From Dyadobacter sp. LHD-138 (lineage in GTDB: Bacteria > Bacteroidota > Bacteroidia > Cytophagales > Spirosomataceae), in the NCBI RefSeq assembly GCF_030929615.1, contig NZ_JAVFVU010000005.1, positions 1 through 64,000 on the forward strand: a stretch of DNA of 64,000 nucleotides. Reading direction: 5' to 3'. Below are positions 8,161-17,061 of this stretch, one piece after another. The position numbers and the translations under genes were made by a program. How positions within the stretch are numbered: position 1 is the stretch's first letter; the number at the start of each line of letters is the position of its first letter. A model generated the notes under the pieces. It saw only the letters and a program-made list of their open reading frames with translations, ran no database searches and had not been told where the DNA came from.

Positions 8161-10584
8161 ATGAGCAAAGGGAATGACAGTGCTTTTTTTGAAGATTTTC
8201 TTAATCACTCAGATTCCCTCGACTTCCAAAGGGTTTTCAAAGTGATTCGAAGCCGCTGGTATTGGGTGGCCGGATCACTGTTATTTTTCGGCGTTTTATG
8301 TTTCCTGTATTTAAAACTCATCACACCGGAATACATTGCCACCACAAACCTTAAATATTCGGAACGACAGTCGGAGCTAGATGAAATTTCCAGCGAAAAG
8401 CCTGCTTTCCTCATCAATAATAGCAGTACCGATTATCTCACCGAAAAATACAACGTGCGGTCGCAGGAGGTTGTAGAAAACGCACTGGTAAAACTCAATA
8501 ATCCCTTTACTTTTTACCGGCTTAAAGATTTTCGACAGATAGACCTGTATCCGGTCAAACCGCTGCACCTTAAAGTCCTCACTTTTGATCCTGCCCGTTT
8601 TGAAGACGGAACATTTTTGATAGATAAAGTACATCAAATTACTTATCAGTCCGCAAATTCAAAAAAAGCAACGGCCCTGCACAAAGGTTCCACTTTTACA
8701 ATCCCAGGATTATCATTTTTAATTGAAGAAATAAATATCACAGGTGAATACGAATTTAAATTTGTCTACAACAACCCTTCAATACTCGCCAAAGAATTTA
8801 TAAAACACATTGAGGTGAAGGAAGTTGAAGAAGAAATGCCGGTACTGACGCTTTCATTCAAACACCATAACAAACCATTTGCCAAAGATTTCCTGGAAAA
8901 ACTGCTGGAATCATATCAGGCGTATGATCTAAACCAAAAACAGCGTTCTTCTGAGCTGACGCTCCGGTTTATTGAAGCGCAGGTAAAAGTATATGCCGCC
9001 ACTTTGAAAGAGGCAGCCCGTGCACTGGAAATTTTTAAGCAGAAAAATACCGTGTTGGACATTGATGCATCGGCCACTGAAATATCCGGAAAAACGCGTG
9101 AAGCCGAGCAGCGGAAAAATGAATCCCAGATTCAGAAGGCATACATCACCATGCTGGAAAATAACCTGGGCACTACATTCGAACCAGTAAACTATCTTTC
9201 AGTCGGGTTGGATGGAACCACCGATGTTGTTTTGGTCGGTCTATTGGAACAATTCAATAGTCTTATTTCCAGAAGAAAGGAATTGCTCGTAAAGTACAGT
9301 GTTAATGCATCCGCAGTCAAAAATCTGGACGAAGAGCTTAGCAGATATCGTCAGCAGATTTTTGATAACATTTCATTGCAAAAACAAAAAAATACTGCCG
9401 TTACAAAAATACTGGATTCCGATATCCAGACGCTGAAAGAGCGGTTAAATCAGATCCCAGCACTGGAAAAGAACCTCATTTATCTTCAAAGCAACTTCGA
9501 GGTAAACAAAAATATCTATTCCTTGTTGTTGAATAAAGAGATCGAATCTTCCATTGTCAGGGCTGGCATGCTGCCTTCCTTCAAGGTTATTACACGCATG
9601 GAGGTGGATAAAGTTTTACCAAAACCGATCCAAAGCATTACCCTATCCATTTTCCTGGGTATCCTAACCGGCCTTTCCTCCATATTCCTGAGCCGTTACT
9701 TCAACACCAGATTCGTCAGCATTGATCTCATTGAAAAATCAGACATTATTGGTTTTTCAGGCCTTATCCATCGTTTTGATCCGAAGATCCGGCGGGATAA
9801 TGTTCAGGATTTAAGCAAATTTTTGGCTGACCATACCATTTTCACAGAATCAATAAGTGCGCTGCGCACCAAAATCAGTTTTTTAAAAACCGACGAAAAT
9901 CTTCATCCCGAAAAAGGGAAACAAATTTTGATTACCTCTGAAACATCAGGAGAGGGTAAAACTTTTGTTTCCGTTAATCTCGCGCTATCCCTTACCAAAA
10001 TCGGGAAAAAAGTTATTGTCATCAGCTGCGATTTACGCAGATCCAAATTGCATCATTTCTTTGACGATATAAACCAGGATGGATTAAGTAGGTATCTCCA
10101 GAAGCCCGAATCTGCCAGACCTATCAAATCTTCTACGATACCCAATCTGGATTACATAGCAGCCGGCCCTCCCCCATTGAATCCGGCCGAGCTTTTGCAA
10201 GGGAATCCATTTCAGGAATTGTTATCTTATTGCCGTTCAAACTACGACTATGTAATTCTGGATACTGCGCCCGTTGGACTGGTTTCAGATAATATTCCTT
10301 TGTTGACAAACAGCCATATTGTTTTGTTCATTTTACGCTGGATGTATTCCAACCAGGATGCTCACAAACTCGCAGCACAACTGGCACAAGATTACCAAAT
10401 CAATAAAATACAGGTTGTTGTCAATGACTTTTACCCGGATGCCTTGTACGATCGGATTACCGACGCTTCTTACATTGGCAACGCATACAGGCATTATGAT
10501 TATACCTATCTAAACACCGATTCAGAGAAAAAAGGCATGTTACAAAGAATTAAAAACAAGCTCAGCGTAAACCATAAATTATGA
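8161..10584 (+). CDS. Wzc-type polysaccharide co-polymerase with BY-kinase domain
   Basis: This 807-residue protein has a Wzz-type N-terminal region with a membrane segment near residues 35-55, a long periplasmic part with coiled-coil-like stretches (about 230-470), and a second membrane segment near 490-510. The cytoplasmic bacterial tyrosine kinase domain has Walker A SETSGEGKT (about 593-601), Walker A' VIVISCDLRRS (about 619-629) and Walker B YVILDTAP (about 697). The C-terminus is rich in tyrosines (YRHYDYTY), the usual autophosphorylation cluster. It probably controls chain length and links the inner and outer membrane export parts; the PHP phosphatase upstream is its likely partner. 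Confidence 0.93.
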   Translation: MSKGNDSAFFEDFLNHSDSLDFQRVFKVIRSRWYWVAGSLLFFGVLCFLYLKLITPEYIATTNLKYSERQSELDEISSEKPAFLINNSSTDYLTEKYNVRSQEVVENALVKLNNPFTFYRLKDFRQIDLYPVKPLHLKVLTFDPARFEDGTFLIDKVHQITYQSANSKKATALHKGSTFTIPGLSFLIEEINITGEYEFKFVYNNPSILAKEFIKHIEVKEVEEEMPVLTLSFKHHNKPFAKDFLEKLLESYQAYDLNQKQRSSELTLRFIEAQVKVYAATLKEAARALEIFKQKNTVLDIDASATEISGKTREAEQRKNESQIQKAYITMLENNLGTTFEPVNYLSVGLDGTTDVVLVGLLEQFNSLISRRKELLVKYSVNASAVKNLDEELSRYRQQIFDNISLQKQKNTAVTKILDSDIQTLKERLNQIPALEKNLIYLQSNFEVNKNIYSLLLNKEIESSIVRAGMLPSFKVITRMEVDKVLPKPIQSITLSIFLGILTGLSSIFLSRYFNTRFVSIDLIEKSDIIGFSGLIHRFDPKIRRDNVQDLSKFLADHTIFTESISALRTKISFLKTDENLHPEKGKQILITSETSGEGKTFVSVNLALSLTKIGKKVIVISCDLRRSKLHHFFDDINQDGLSRYLQKPESARPIKSSTIPNLDYIAAGPPPLNPAELLQGNPFQELLSYCRSNYDYVILDTAPVGLVSDNIPLLTNSHIVLFILRWMYSNQDAHKLAAQLAQDYQINKIQVVVNDFYPDALYDRITDASYIGNAYRHYDYTYLNTDSEKKGMLQRIKNKLSVNHKL

Positions 10585-10605
10585 ATACCATGACACACAC
10601 GCACT

Positions 10606-11487
10606 ATGAATTACGAACAATATCAACCGCCAAAAATCGTCGCAGAGATTGGCTGTAACCATATGGGATGTATGGAGACGGCCAGAGAGTTGATAAGTCT
10701 GGCAAGGGATTGCAAAGCCGACTATGTCAAATTCCAGAAAAGAAATCCCAAAGAATTACTGACCACGAAGCAATACAACACGCCTCATCCGGTTCCCCAT
10801 CACGCGTATGGCAGCACGTACGGTAGTCATCGGGAAACGCTTGAATTGAATATCGGGCAACATCAAATATTGAAGCAACATGCAGAATCAATCGGAATTG
10901 GCTATGCGTGCTCCGTTTGGGACGTCACTTCTGCGCTGGAAATAATAACCCTCAACCCTGATTTCATTAAAGTACCGGCAGCCAGCAACTGTAACTTTGA
11001 CATGCTGAGACTGCTCCGCGATACCTATCAAGGTGCTGTGCATCTTTCCATCGGTATGACTACCTGGAAGGAAATCAAGGCCATTATTGGTTTTTTTGCA
11101 GCCGAAAATCAAGCACAACACCGGCTCATTTTGTACAGCTGTACTTCCGGTTATCCCGTCGGTTTCCAGGACGTCTGTTTACTCGAAATCAGAAAATTAT
11201 ATGATCATTTTCAAAACAAGGTAAAGGAAATCGGGTTCTCCGGTCACCATTTGGGTATTGCTGTCGACATCGCCGCTTATACATTGGGAGCAAAATGGAT
11301 TGAACGCCACTTCACCAAAGACCGCACCTGGAAAGGGACCGATCATGCCGCATCACTGGAAGTTCCGGGTTTTCAAAAACTCGTCAGGGACCTGCATCAT
11401 ATTCACCAGGCCTTAAATTTCAAACAAAAGGACATTCTTGACATTGAGGAAGCGCAACTGAACAAACTAAAACAACACACACCTTGA
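10606..11487 (+). CDS. NeuB-family nonulosonate synthase lacking the SAF domain
   Basis: This 293-residue TIM-barrel protein resembles N-acetylneuraminate/legionaminate/pseudaminate synthases (KIVAEIGCNHMG, ADYVKFQKR, FIKVPAASNCN, LSIGMTTWKEI, GFSGHHLG, IERHFTKDRTWKGTDHAASLE). Such enzymes condense phosphoenolpyruvate with a six-carbon amino sugar. Family members are usually about 340 residues and end in an antifreeze-like SAF domain; this one stops after the barrel, right at the start of the cytidylyltransferase. It may be a lineage variant or use another substrate. The stop overlaps the next TTG start (TTGA). Confidence 0.85.
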   Translation: MNYEQYQPPKIVAEIGCNHMGCMETARELISLARDCKADYVKFQKRNPKELLTTKQYNTPHPVPHHAYGSTYGSHRETLELNIGQHQILKQHAESIGIGYACSVWDVTSALEIITLNPDFIKVPAASNCNFDMLRLLRDTYQGAVHLSIGMTTWKEIKAIIGFFAAENQAQHRLILYSCTSGYPVGFQDVCLLEIRKLYDHFQNKVKEIGFSGHHLGIAVDIAAYTLGAKWIERHFTKDRTWKGTDHAASLEVPGFQKLVRDLHHIHQALNFKQKDILDIEEAQLNKLKQHTP

Positions 11488-12212
11488 AAGACGTTTTGGC
11501 TATTATCCCCGCCCGGGGAGGCAGCAGGGGCCTTCCTCATAAAAACATAAGATTGCTCGCAGGCCATCCTTTGATTGCGTATAGCATCAAGGCCGCCTTA
11601 GACTGCCCTGTCATTTCCCGCGTCATTGTTTCAACGGACTCTGAACAGATTGCCAGGATTGCAAAAAGTTATGGAGCAAAAATTCCTTTTATTCGCCCGG
11701 CTGAATATGCACAGGACCTGAGCACAGATCTGGATGTATTCAACCATACGCTGCAATGGCTGGAAAAACACGAGCATTATGCTCCCGACCTGGTCGTACA
11801 ACTTCGTCCGACCTCTCCTGTTCGTTTTAAAAATGATTTGGAAAACTGCATTCAAAAACTGCAAAATTCTGATGCTGACAGTCTGCGCGTTGTAACGCCC
11901 GCTTTCAATAACCCATTTAAAATGTGGATGATTGATGATCACAATAAACCGATGAAACCACTGCTCAATCCGGATCTGACCTCAGAAACCTACAATCAGC
12001 CCCGGCAAAATTTACCGCAGATTTATTGGCAAACCGGTACATTGGATGTGATTAGAGCCCAAGTGATCCGGGAACAAAAATCAATGTCCGGGAAAAGCAT
12101 CCTGCCTTATCTTATTGAGCAAAAATTTGCTGTGGACATCGACGATATCGAAAGTTTCAACCGCGCAGAGGAAATGATCAAAAAGTTTGATTGTATCAAG
12201 TTTCAGCCATGA
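11484..12212 (+). CDS. CMP-nonulosonate cytidylyltransferase (NeuA/PtmB-like)
   Basis: This 242-residue protein begins with the cytidylyltransferase signature IIPARGGSRGLPHKN (residues 7-21) and also has STDSEQIA and VQLRPTSPVR, as in CMP-sialic acid, CMP-legionaminate and CMP-Kdo synthetases. The start must be TTG at 11484, because the signature begins a few residues later and no ATG precedes it. It would activate the product of the neighbouring NeuB-like enzyme with CTP. Coupling is tight on both sides (TTGA before, ATGA after). The exact sugar is not determined by sequence. Confidence 0.87.
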   Translation: MKDVLAIIPARGGSRGLPHKNIRLLAGHPLIAYSIKAALDCPVISRVIVSTDSEQIARIAKSYGAKIPFIRPAEYAQDLSTDLDVFNHTLQWLEKHEHYAPDLVVQLRPTSPVRFKNDLENCIQKLQNSDADSLRVVTPAFNNPFKMWMIDDHNKPMKPLLNPDLTSETYNQPRQNLPQIYWQTGTLDVIRAQVIREQKSMSGKSILPYLIEQKFAVDIDDIESFNRAEEMIKKFDCIKFQP

Positions 12213-13174
12213 TAAAAAACACCGATCCAGTCATGGTCATGGGTGCCGGCTCCATTGGCGACAGACATATCCGGATACTACAAAAACTATGTTTTTCTAA
12301 CATCTGGGTATACCGGCAAAGGAATTTACCGCTGCAAAATATTGGTTCAAATTCCGTTAATATTTTTACAAATTCGGATCAAATCAATGAAATAAAACCA
12401 TTTGCAGCCATTGTATGTACCCCCACCACGCAACATATGGAGCAAGCGATATATTGTATTGAACAAGGAATTCATGTTTTGATAGAAAAGCCATTATCCC
12501 ATGCATTAACCGGCATTCAAAAATTAAAAAAGGCCGTACTGGCCAATAACACTTGCGTGCAGGTTGCCTATATGCTCCGATACCATCCATTATTTCAAAT
12601 AGTAGAGACGCATATTCAAACGAAAAAAATGGGGTCCTTGCTTAGCATGCAGTGTTACTGGGGAGAATATCTGCCTGACTGGCATCCCTGGGAAGATTAC
12701 AGAGAATCCTACGCTGGCCGAAAAGACCTGGGTGGCGGAGCTGCCCTTACATTAAGTCATGATGTCGATCTGGTGAACTGGCTTTCCGGGAGCCGGGTAA
12801 AGAAATGGAACACGCTAAAAAATTATTCTTCTTCCCTGGAAATCGATGTGGAATCCGCAGCGGATATTTCGATCGCCTATGAAAACGGCGTAACGGCGCA
12901 CTGTCATGTCAATTTTCATGAGCGAATTCCCCGTCGATGGTATCGCTTTGCATTTGAGAAGGGGTCTATGGAAATTGATTATCTCAAATCAGAACTCATT
13001 GTCTCGCCCATCAATGCTTCCGTTCATAGGAGAATAATTCCCGATTTCAACAGAAATCAGCTTTATGAGTCACAAACACTCGATTTTTTCACCCGCATTG
13101 ATGACGGCTATTTTCACGAATCCTCATTAAAATATCTGAATGAATCTGAACTTATCATTTCCATTTGCCAATAA
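12209..13174 (+). CDS. Gfo/Idh/MocA-family oxidoreductase of the nonulosonate module
   Basis: From the ATG at 12209 (ATGA overlap with the previous stop) this encodes 321 residues. The N-terminal Rossmann motif is VMGAGSIGDRHIRIL. The family EKPLS motif (LIEKPLSHAL) follows, and the C-terminal part contains the usual DLGGGAALTLSHDVDLVNWL. Such enzymes oxidise or reduce sugars with NAD(P). Position inside the NeuB/NeuA/SDR block suggests it modifies the six-carbon precursor or the nine-carbon sugar; the precise reaction is unknown. Confidence 0.85.
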   Translation: MIKNTDPVMVMGAGSIGDRHIRILQKLCFSNIWVYRQRNLPLQNIGSNSVNIFTNSDQINEIKPFAAIVCTPTTQHMEQAIYCIEQGIHVLIEKPLSHALTGIQKLKKAVLANNTCVQVAYMLRYHPLFQIVETHIQTKKMGSLLSMQCYWGEYLPDWHPWEDYRESYAGRKDLGGGAALTLSHDVDLVNWLSGSRVKKWNTLKNYSSSLEIDVESAADISIAYENGVTAHCHVNFHERIPRRWYRFAFEKGSMEIDYLKSELIVSPINASVHRRIIPDFNRNQLYESQTLDFFTRIDDGYFHESSLKYLNESELIISICQ

Positions 13175-13175
13175 T

Positions 13176-14012
13176 ATGCTGCCTCACCTCACAGATACTT
13201 CACTTTCCATTGCGGGAAAAGTAATTTTAATCACCGGTGCCTACGGGTTGATCGGGCAAACAATTGCGCTCTCCTTTCTCCACCAGGGAGCCTGTGTGAT
13301 ACTCGCCGATATCAATACCGGCAAGCAAAGGGAAGTTGAAAATATTGTCTCGGATATTTTCCCCGACAGGCAGTTCCTTTTCAATACATTGGATATTACC
13401 TGCGAAGAAAGTTGTCAGAATACCATACATGCCGTCGTTCAAAAGTTCGGCCGGTTGGATGTGCTCATCAACAATGCCGCGGTTGATGCTAAGTTTGATG
13501 CAGAACATACCAGCAATACCCACAATGCCCGCTTTGAAAATTACCCCATTGCCTTATTACGAAATTCAATCGAGGTAAATCTGACTGGAACGATCCTGAT
13601 CACGCAATATGCTTGTCGCCAAATGCTCAAACAAAATTCAGGAAACATTATCAACGTCGCGTCAACCTATTCCTTGGTGGCGCCAAATCAAAATCTTTAT
13701 GACTTTGAAGATGGACAACAACGCTTCAAACCGGTTGATTATGTCGCATCCAAATCATTTATCCCAAATTTCACGCGCTATATCGCCACTCTTTATGCCC
13801 GCGAAGGAATTCGATGCAATGCCATTCTCCCACATGGCATTTTCAACAATCATGAAATACCATTTTTAGAAAACTTCGCAAGATTATCCCCTCTTGGCCG
13901 GATGTGTGACCGAAATGAGCTGACCGGGCCTTTTACTTTTCTTGCCTCCGACGCTTCCAGTTACATGACGGGCTCGCTGTTATCTGTGGACGGCGGATGG
14001 ACTGCCTGGTAA
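13176..14012 (+). CDS. Short-chain dehydrogenase/reductase (PtmA-like)
   Basis: From the ATG at 13176, two bases after the previous stop, this encodes 278 residues. An in-frame ATG at 13140 would overlap the upstream gene and adds implausible residues. The cofactor motif TGAYGLIG is at 20-27, NNAA follows, and the catalytic Tyr189/Lys193 pair is in DYVASKS. A short insertion before the YxxxK motif and the end (MTGSLLSVDGGWTAW) resemble the SDR called PtmA in Campylobacter flagellin glycosylation loci, as I recall it. With the NeuA/PtmB-like gene this supports a legionaminate-type pathway. The exact substrate is unknown. Confidence 0.85.
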   Translation: MLPHLTDTSLSIAGKVILITGAYGLIGQTIALSFLHQGACVILADINTGKQREVENIVSDIFPDRQFLFNTLDITCEESCQNTIHAVVQKFGRLDVLINNAAVDAKFDAEHTSNTHNARFENYPIALLRNSIEVNLTGTILITQYACRQMLKQNSGNIINVASTYSLVAPNQNLYDFEDGQQRFKPVDYVASKSFIPNFTRYIATLYAREGIRCNAILPHGIFNNHEIPFLENFARLSPLGRMCDRNELTGPFTFLASDASSYMTGSLLSVDGGWTAW

Positions 14013-14041
14013 AATTTATATCATTTAAACGGTCGGCAACG

Positions 14042-15271
14042 ATGCAAAAAGTTCTCTTTATCTCGGATGGATCTCCATTTAGTTTTAATCATTCAGGTGC
14101 GTCGTCATTTAAAACGAGTCATCTTGCACTGTTAAGTGAGATCACAAATTTGCGACTTTATGTTATTTGCCTCCCTCCCGCGGAAACTTTTTCCATTGAA
14201 ATTCCCGGTTTAGATCCTAAACGACTCATCGTGATCCACGCTGATTTTTCGCCTGTATCAAAACCTGCGTCATTTTATAAATCTGTGTTAAAGGCCCTTT
14301 CTAAACCCGGAAGACTTGCTGTTTATGCTTTGCTATTTCACTTCATCACCAAAAGAAATCTTGCTGTGATCCAAAACATCATCAATGATATCAAACCGGA
14401 CATGATCTGGGCTGAACATCTTGAACCTTTTTTGCTGACCAGTCTTTTGCAAGGTTTTGAAGGCAAAATAATTTACAGCCACCACGATTTTTTGTGGAAA
14501 CTAATCCTGCTCAGAAGGCAAAATCCGAAAGATTATATCCGGTCGTTCCTCTCTCAGTTTATTCAAAAAAACGCCATTCGAAAAAAAGGAAATTACGTCA
14601 TTGGCGGAGCACAAAATGAATTACATGAAATCCGAAAAATCCATAGAAAATCATCCACGCTATACGTCCCCACTTTATACCCGATTGTACGGATCTCATT
14701 CCCTCAAAAGCTGATAGCCAATAAATTATTAAGAATAGTGCATTTCGGTTCTCCTCAGGCGACGGCGAACCGTATCGGACTTAAAAATTTACTCACATAC
14801 ATTATTCCGCATCTTCAAAACAAAATTGATTTCGAATGTTTGATTGTTGGCGATCCGGATATAAACAATCAGGAATTAAATGGACTGCTTAACCAACCCA
14901 ATGTCGTTTGCAAGGGATACGTGGCCGACCTTAGTTCGGTTTTACGTCCGCTTGATATTCATATTTTACCCTACGATCAGCCAACCGGGAGCCGCACACG
15001 CTATGCTGTTGCGATCAATCATGGCCAGGTACTGATTGCGCACCAGGCCTGTGTGACTGGAACCGACGGCTTGATTCACCAGGAAAACTGCCTGATAGAA
15101 AACTCATTTCAGGAAATTGCTGACACAATAATCCGGCTTTTCCACAATCCGGAAGAGCGGCTCAGAATCGCTGTAAATGCAAAAAAATGGTATGATAACA
15201 CACACACGAGGAAACGCCAGGCCGCAATCTTAAAAACCTGGTTATCCGAAAACAGCATGATCCATGAATGA
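14042..15271 (+). CDS. GT-B type glycosyltransferase
   Basis: From the ATG at 14042 this encodes 409 residues; an earlier in-frame ATG at 13997 overlaps the SDR gene and gives an unlikely N-terminus. It starts MQKVLFISDGSPF, typical of a GT-B N-terminal Rossmann fold. It has a C-terminal nucleotide-sugar-binding half (LLRIVHFGSPQ ... VCKGYVADLSSVLRPLDIHILPY ... QENCLIENSFQEIADTIIRL). It is closest in style to GT4. The stop overlaps the following permease start by 8 bases. Donor and linkage are unknown. Confidence 0.8.
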   Translation: MQKVLFISDGSPFSFNHSGASSFKTSHLALLSEITNLRLYVICLPPAETFSIEIPGLDPKRLIVIHADFSPVSKPASFYKSVLKALSKPGRLAVYALLFHFITKRNLAVIQNIINDIKPDMIWAEHLEPFLLTSLLQGFEGKIIYSHHDFLWKLILLRRQNPKDYIRSFLSQFIQKNAIRKKGNYVIGGAQNELHEIRKIHRKSSTLYVPTLYPIVRISFPQKLIANKLLRIVHFGSPQATANRIGLKNLLTYIIPHLQNKIDFECLIVGDPDINNQELNGLLNQPNVVCKGYVADLSSVLRPLDIHILPYDQPTGSRTRYAVAINHGQVLIAHQACVTGTDGLIHQENCLIENSFQEIADTIIRLFHNPEERLRIAVNAKKWYDNTHTRKRQAAILKTWLSENSMIHE

Positions 15272-16121
15272 TGAACAGGAAAAATGGGACATGGAAATCG
15301 TTTCCACGACCGGTTTGTTTGAAATCAACTGGCGCGAACTCTGGCATTACCGTGACCTCATCATATTGTTTGTCCGCCGGGATTTAACCGCAACCTACAA
15401 ACAAACGATTCTGGGACCATTGTGGTTTTTTATTCAGCCCATCCTGACCACGGCGATGTACATCATCGTTTTCGGGAAAATTGCGAATATCTCCACCGGA
15501 AACTTACCTAAAATCCTATTTTACCTCGCCGGTATTACCATCTGGAACTATTTCCAGGAATCACTCATCAAAACTTCCGAAACATTTATCACCAATCAAA
15601 ACCTCTTTGGAAAAGTATATTTTCCCCGGCTAGCCGTACCCATATCTCTTGTTATTTCCGGTCTCATCAAATTTTTCATACAGTTTGCTCTTTTTCTGCT
15701 GATTTGGCTGTATTTTTTATTTCAAAAAGATAATATATCCATTCACCCCAATGGTACTATTTTACTGTTCCCGCTCTACATGCTGGTCATGTCAGGCCTT
15801 GGTTTTGGTTACGGAATTTTAATCTCCTCGCTAACTACGAAATACCGGGACCTGCGCTTCCTCATCCAGTTCGGAATACAATTGCTTATGTACGCCACAC
15901 CGGTTGTGTACCCGCTGCAAATCGTCAGTGAAAAATACCAATGGCTGCTACTATTAAATCCTGTTGCCATTATCATTGAAGCCTTCAAATACGGTTTTAC
16001 CGGCCATGGCTACTTTTCATATTCCGCACTTGGATACGCCGTCCTCTTTACGTTGATCCACCTGTTTATCAGCATACTCATTTTTAATCGGGTTGAAAAA
16101 ACCTTTGTGGATACAGTTTAG
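15264..16121 (+). CDS. wzm: ABC-2 type polysaccharide export permease (Wzm)
   Basis: This 285-residue membrane protein shows the Wzm/TagG pattern: an amphipathic N-terminus (LWHYRDLIILFVRRDLTATYKQTILGP in outline), then about six hydrophobic segments, and the family stretch YFPRLAVPIS. With the ATPase encoded 86 bases downstream it would form the inner-membrane transporter that exports an undecaprenyl-linked glycan. It overlaps the upstream glycosyltransferase by 8 bases. Confidence 0.92.
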   Translation: MNDEQEKWDMEIVSTTGLFEINWRELWHYRDLIILFVRRDLTATYKQTILGPLWFFIQPILTTAMYIIVFGKIANISTGNLPKILFYLAGITIWNYFQESLIKTSETFITNQNLFGKVYFPRLAVPISLVISGLIKFFIQFALFLLIWLYFLFQKDNISIHPNGTILLFPLYMLVMSGLGFGYGILISSLTTKYRDLRFLIQFGIQLLMYATPVVYPLQIVSEKYQWLLLLNPVAIIIEAFKYGFTGHGYFSYSALGYAVLFTLIHLFISILIFNRVEKTFVDTV

Positions 16122-16207
16122 AATGAAAACCCGTAATTGGGGTGACGTCCTGGATTAGCTCAAAGTCAAATGAATTTCTATGTAAGTTTCTTTAAATCAA
16201 TAGAAAA

Positions 16208-16993
16208 ATGTCACGGACCGTTATTCAAATTGAAGCTATTTCGAAAGTTTACAAAACAGGTAAAACCTCAACCGGTAGTCTGTCAAGAGATCTTACCGAA
16301 TGGTGGATATCCTCTTTTCAAAAAAGAGATGCCTTTGAAATCAAACCTGTACGGCATAACCCTGTCAAGTATTTCAAGGCTTTACAGGATATTTCGGTTG
16401 AGGTAAAACAGGGAGAAGTTCTGGGGATTATCGGTGGCAATGGCGCAGGAAAATCGACGTTACTGAAAATCTTATCGCGCATAACAAAGCCCACAAGCGG
16501 CAGAATCAGAATAAAAGGTCGCATCGCCTCCCTGCTTGAAGTGGGTACGGGCTTTCATCCGGACTTGACCGGTCGTGAAAACATTTTTTTGAATGGCGCG
16601 ATTCTGGGCATGCGAAAAGAGGAAATCAGAAACAAACTCGATGAGATCATCGCGTTTTCAGCGGTAGAAAAATTTATTGACACCCCCGTGAAACGTTACT
16701 CTTCGGGCATGTATGTACGTCTTGCGTTCGCTGTGGCCGCCCACCTAGAACCTGAAATTTTAATTATCGATGAAGTACTGGCTGTTGGAGACGTAGCATT
16801 TCAGAATAAATGTCTCGGAAAAATGAAAGAAGTAAGTCATAATCAGGGCCGAACCGTCATTTTTGTCAGTCACAGTATGGAGTCCGTTAAAGCGCTGTGT
16901 TCCAGAACGATTCTATTGCAAAACGGACAAATTAATTTGGAAGGAAGTTCTGAGCAGGTTGTTGATTTTTACCTTAACAACCTGGCAAAGTAA
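16208..16993 (+). CDS. wzt: ABC transporter ATPase for polysaccharide export (Wzt), no C-terminal domain
   Basis: This 261-residue ATPase has Walker A IGGNGAGKST (about 74-83), signature RYSSGMYVRLAFA (about 159-171) and Walker B ILIIDEVLAVGD (about 183-194). The roughly 65-residue N-terminal extension is typical of Wzt/TagH-like proteins. It ends soon after the H-loop (FVSHSMESV), so the C-terminal carbohydrate-binding domain used by some O-antigen Wzt proteins to recognise the capped chain end is absent. It pairs with the permease upstream. Confidence 0.92.
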   Translation: MSRTVIQIEAISKVYKTGKTSTGSLSRDLTEWWISSFQKRDAFEIKPVRHNPVKYFKALQDISVEVKQGEVLGIIGGNGAGKSTLLKILSRITKPTSGRIRIKGRIASLLEVGTGFHPDLTGRENIFLNGAILGMRKEEIRNKLDEIIAFSAVEKFIDTPVKRYSSGMYVRLAFAVAAHLEPEILIIDEVLAVGDVAFQNKCLGKMKEVSHNQGRTVIFVSHSMESVKALCSRTILLQNGQINLEGSSEQVVDFYLNNLAK

Positions 16994-17061
16994 ATTCCAG
17001 TAAGAGCAATCCCATCTAATCCGAATGGACATACCACTTCACAGAATAATCCCATAAAACT

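Noticed and set aside
13997..14041. Earlier ATG for the glycosyltransferase after the SDR
   Set aside because: It overlaps the SDR gene and adds residues unlike a GT-B N-terminus; ATG 14042 fits better.
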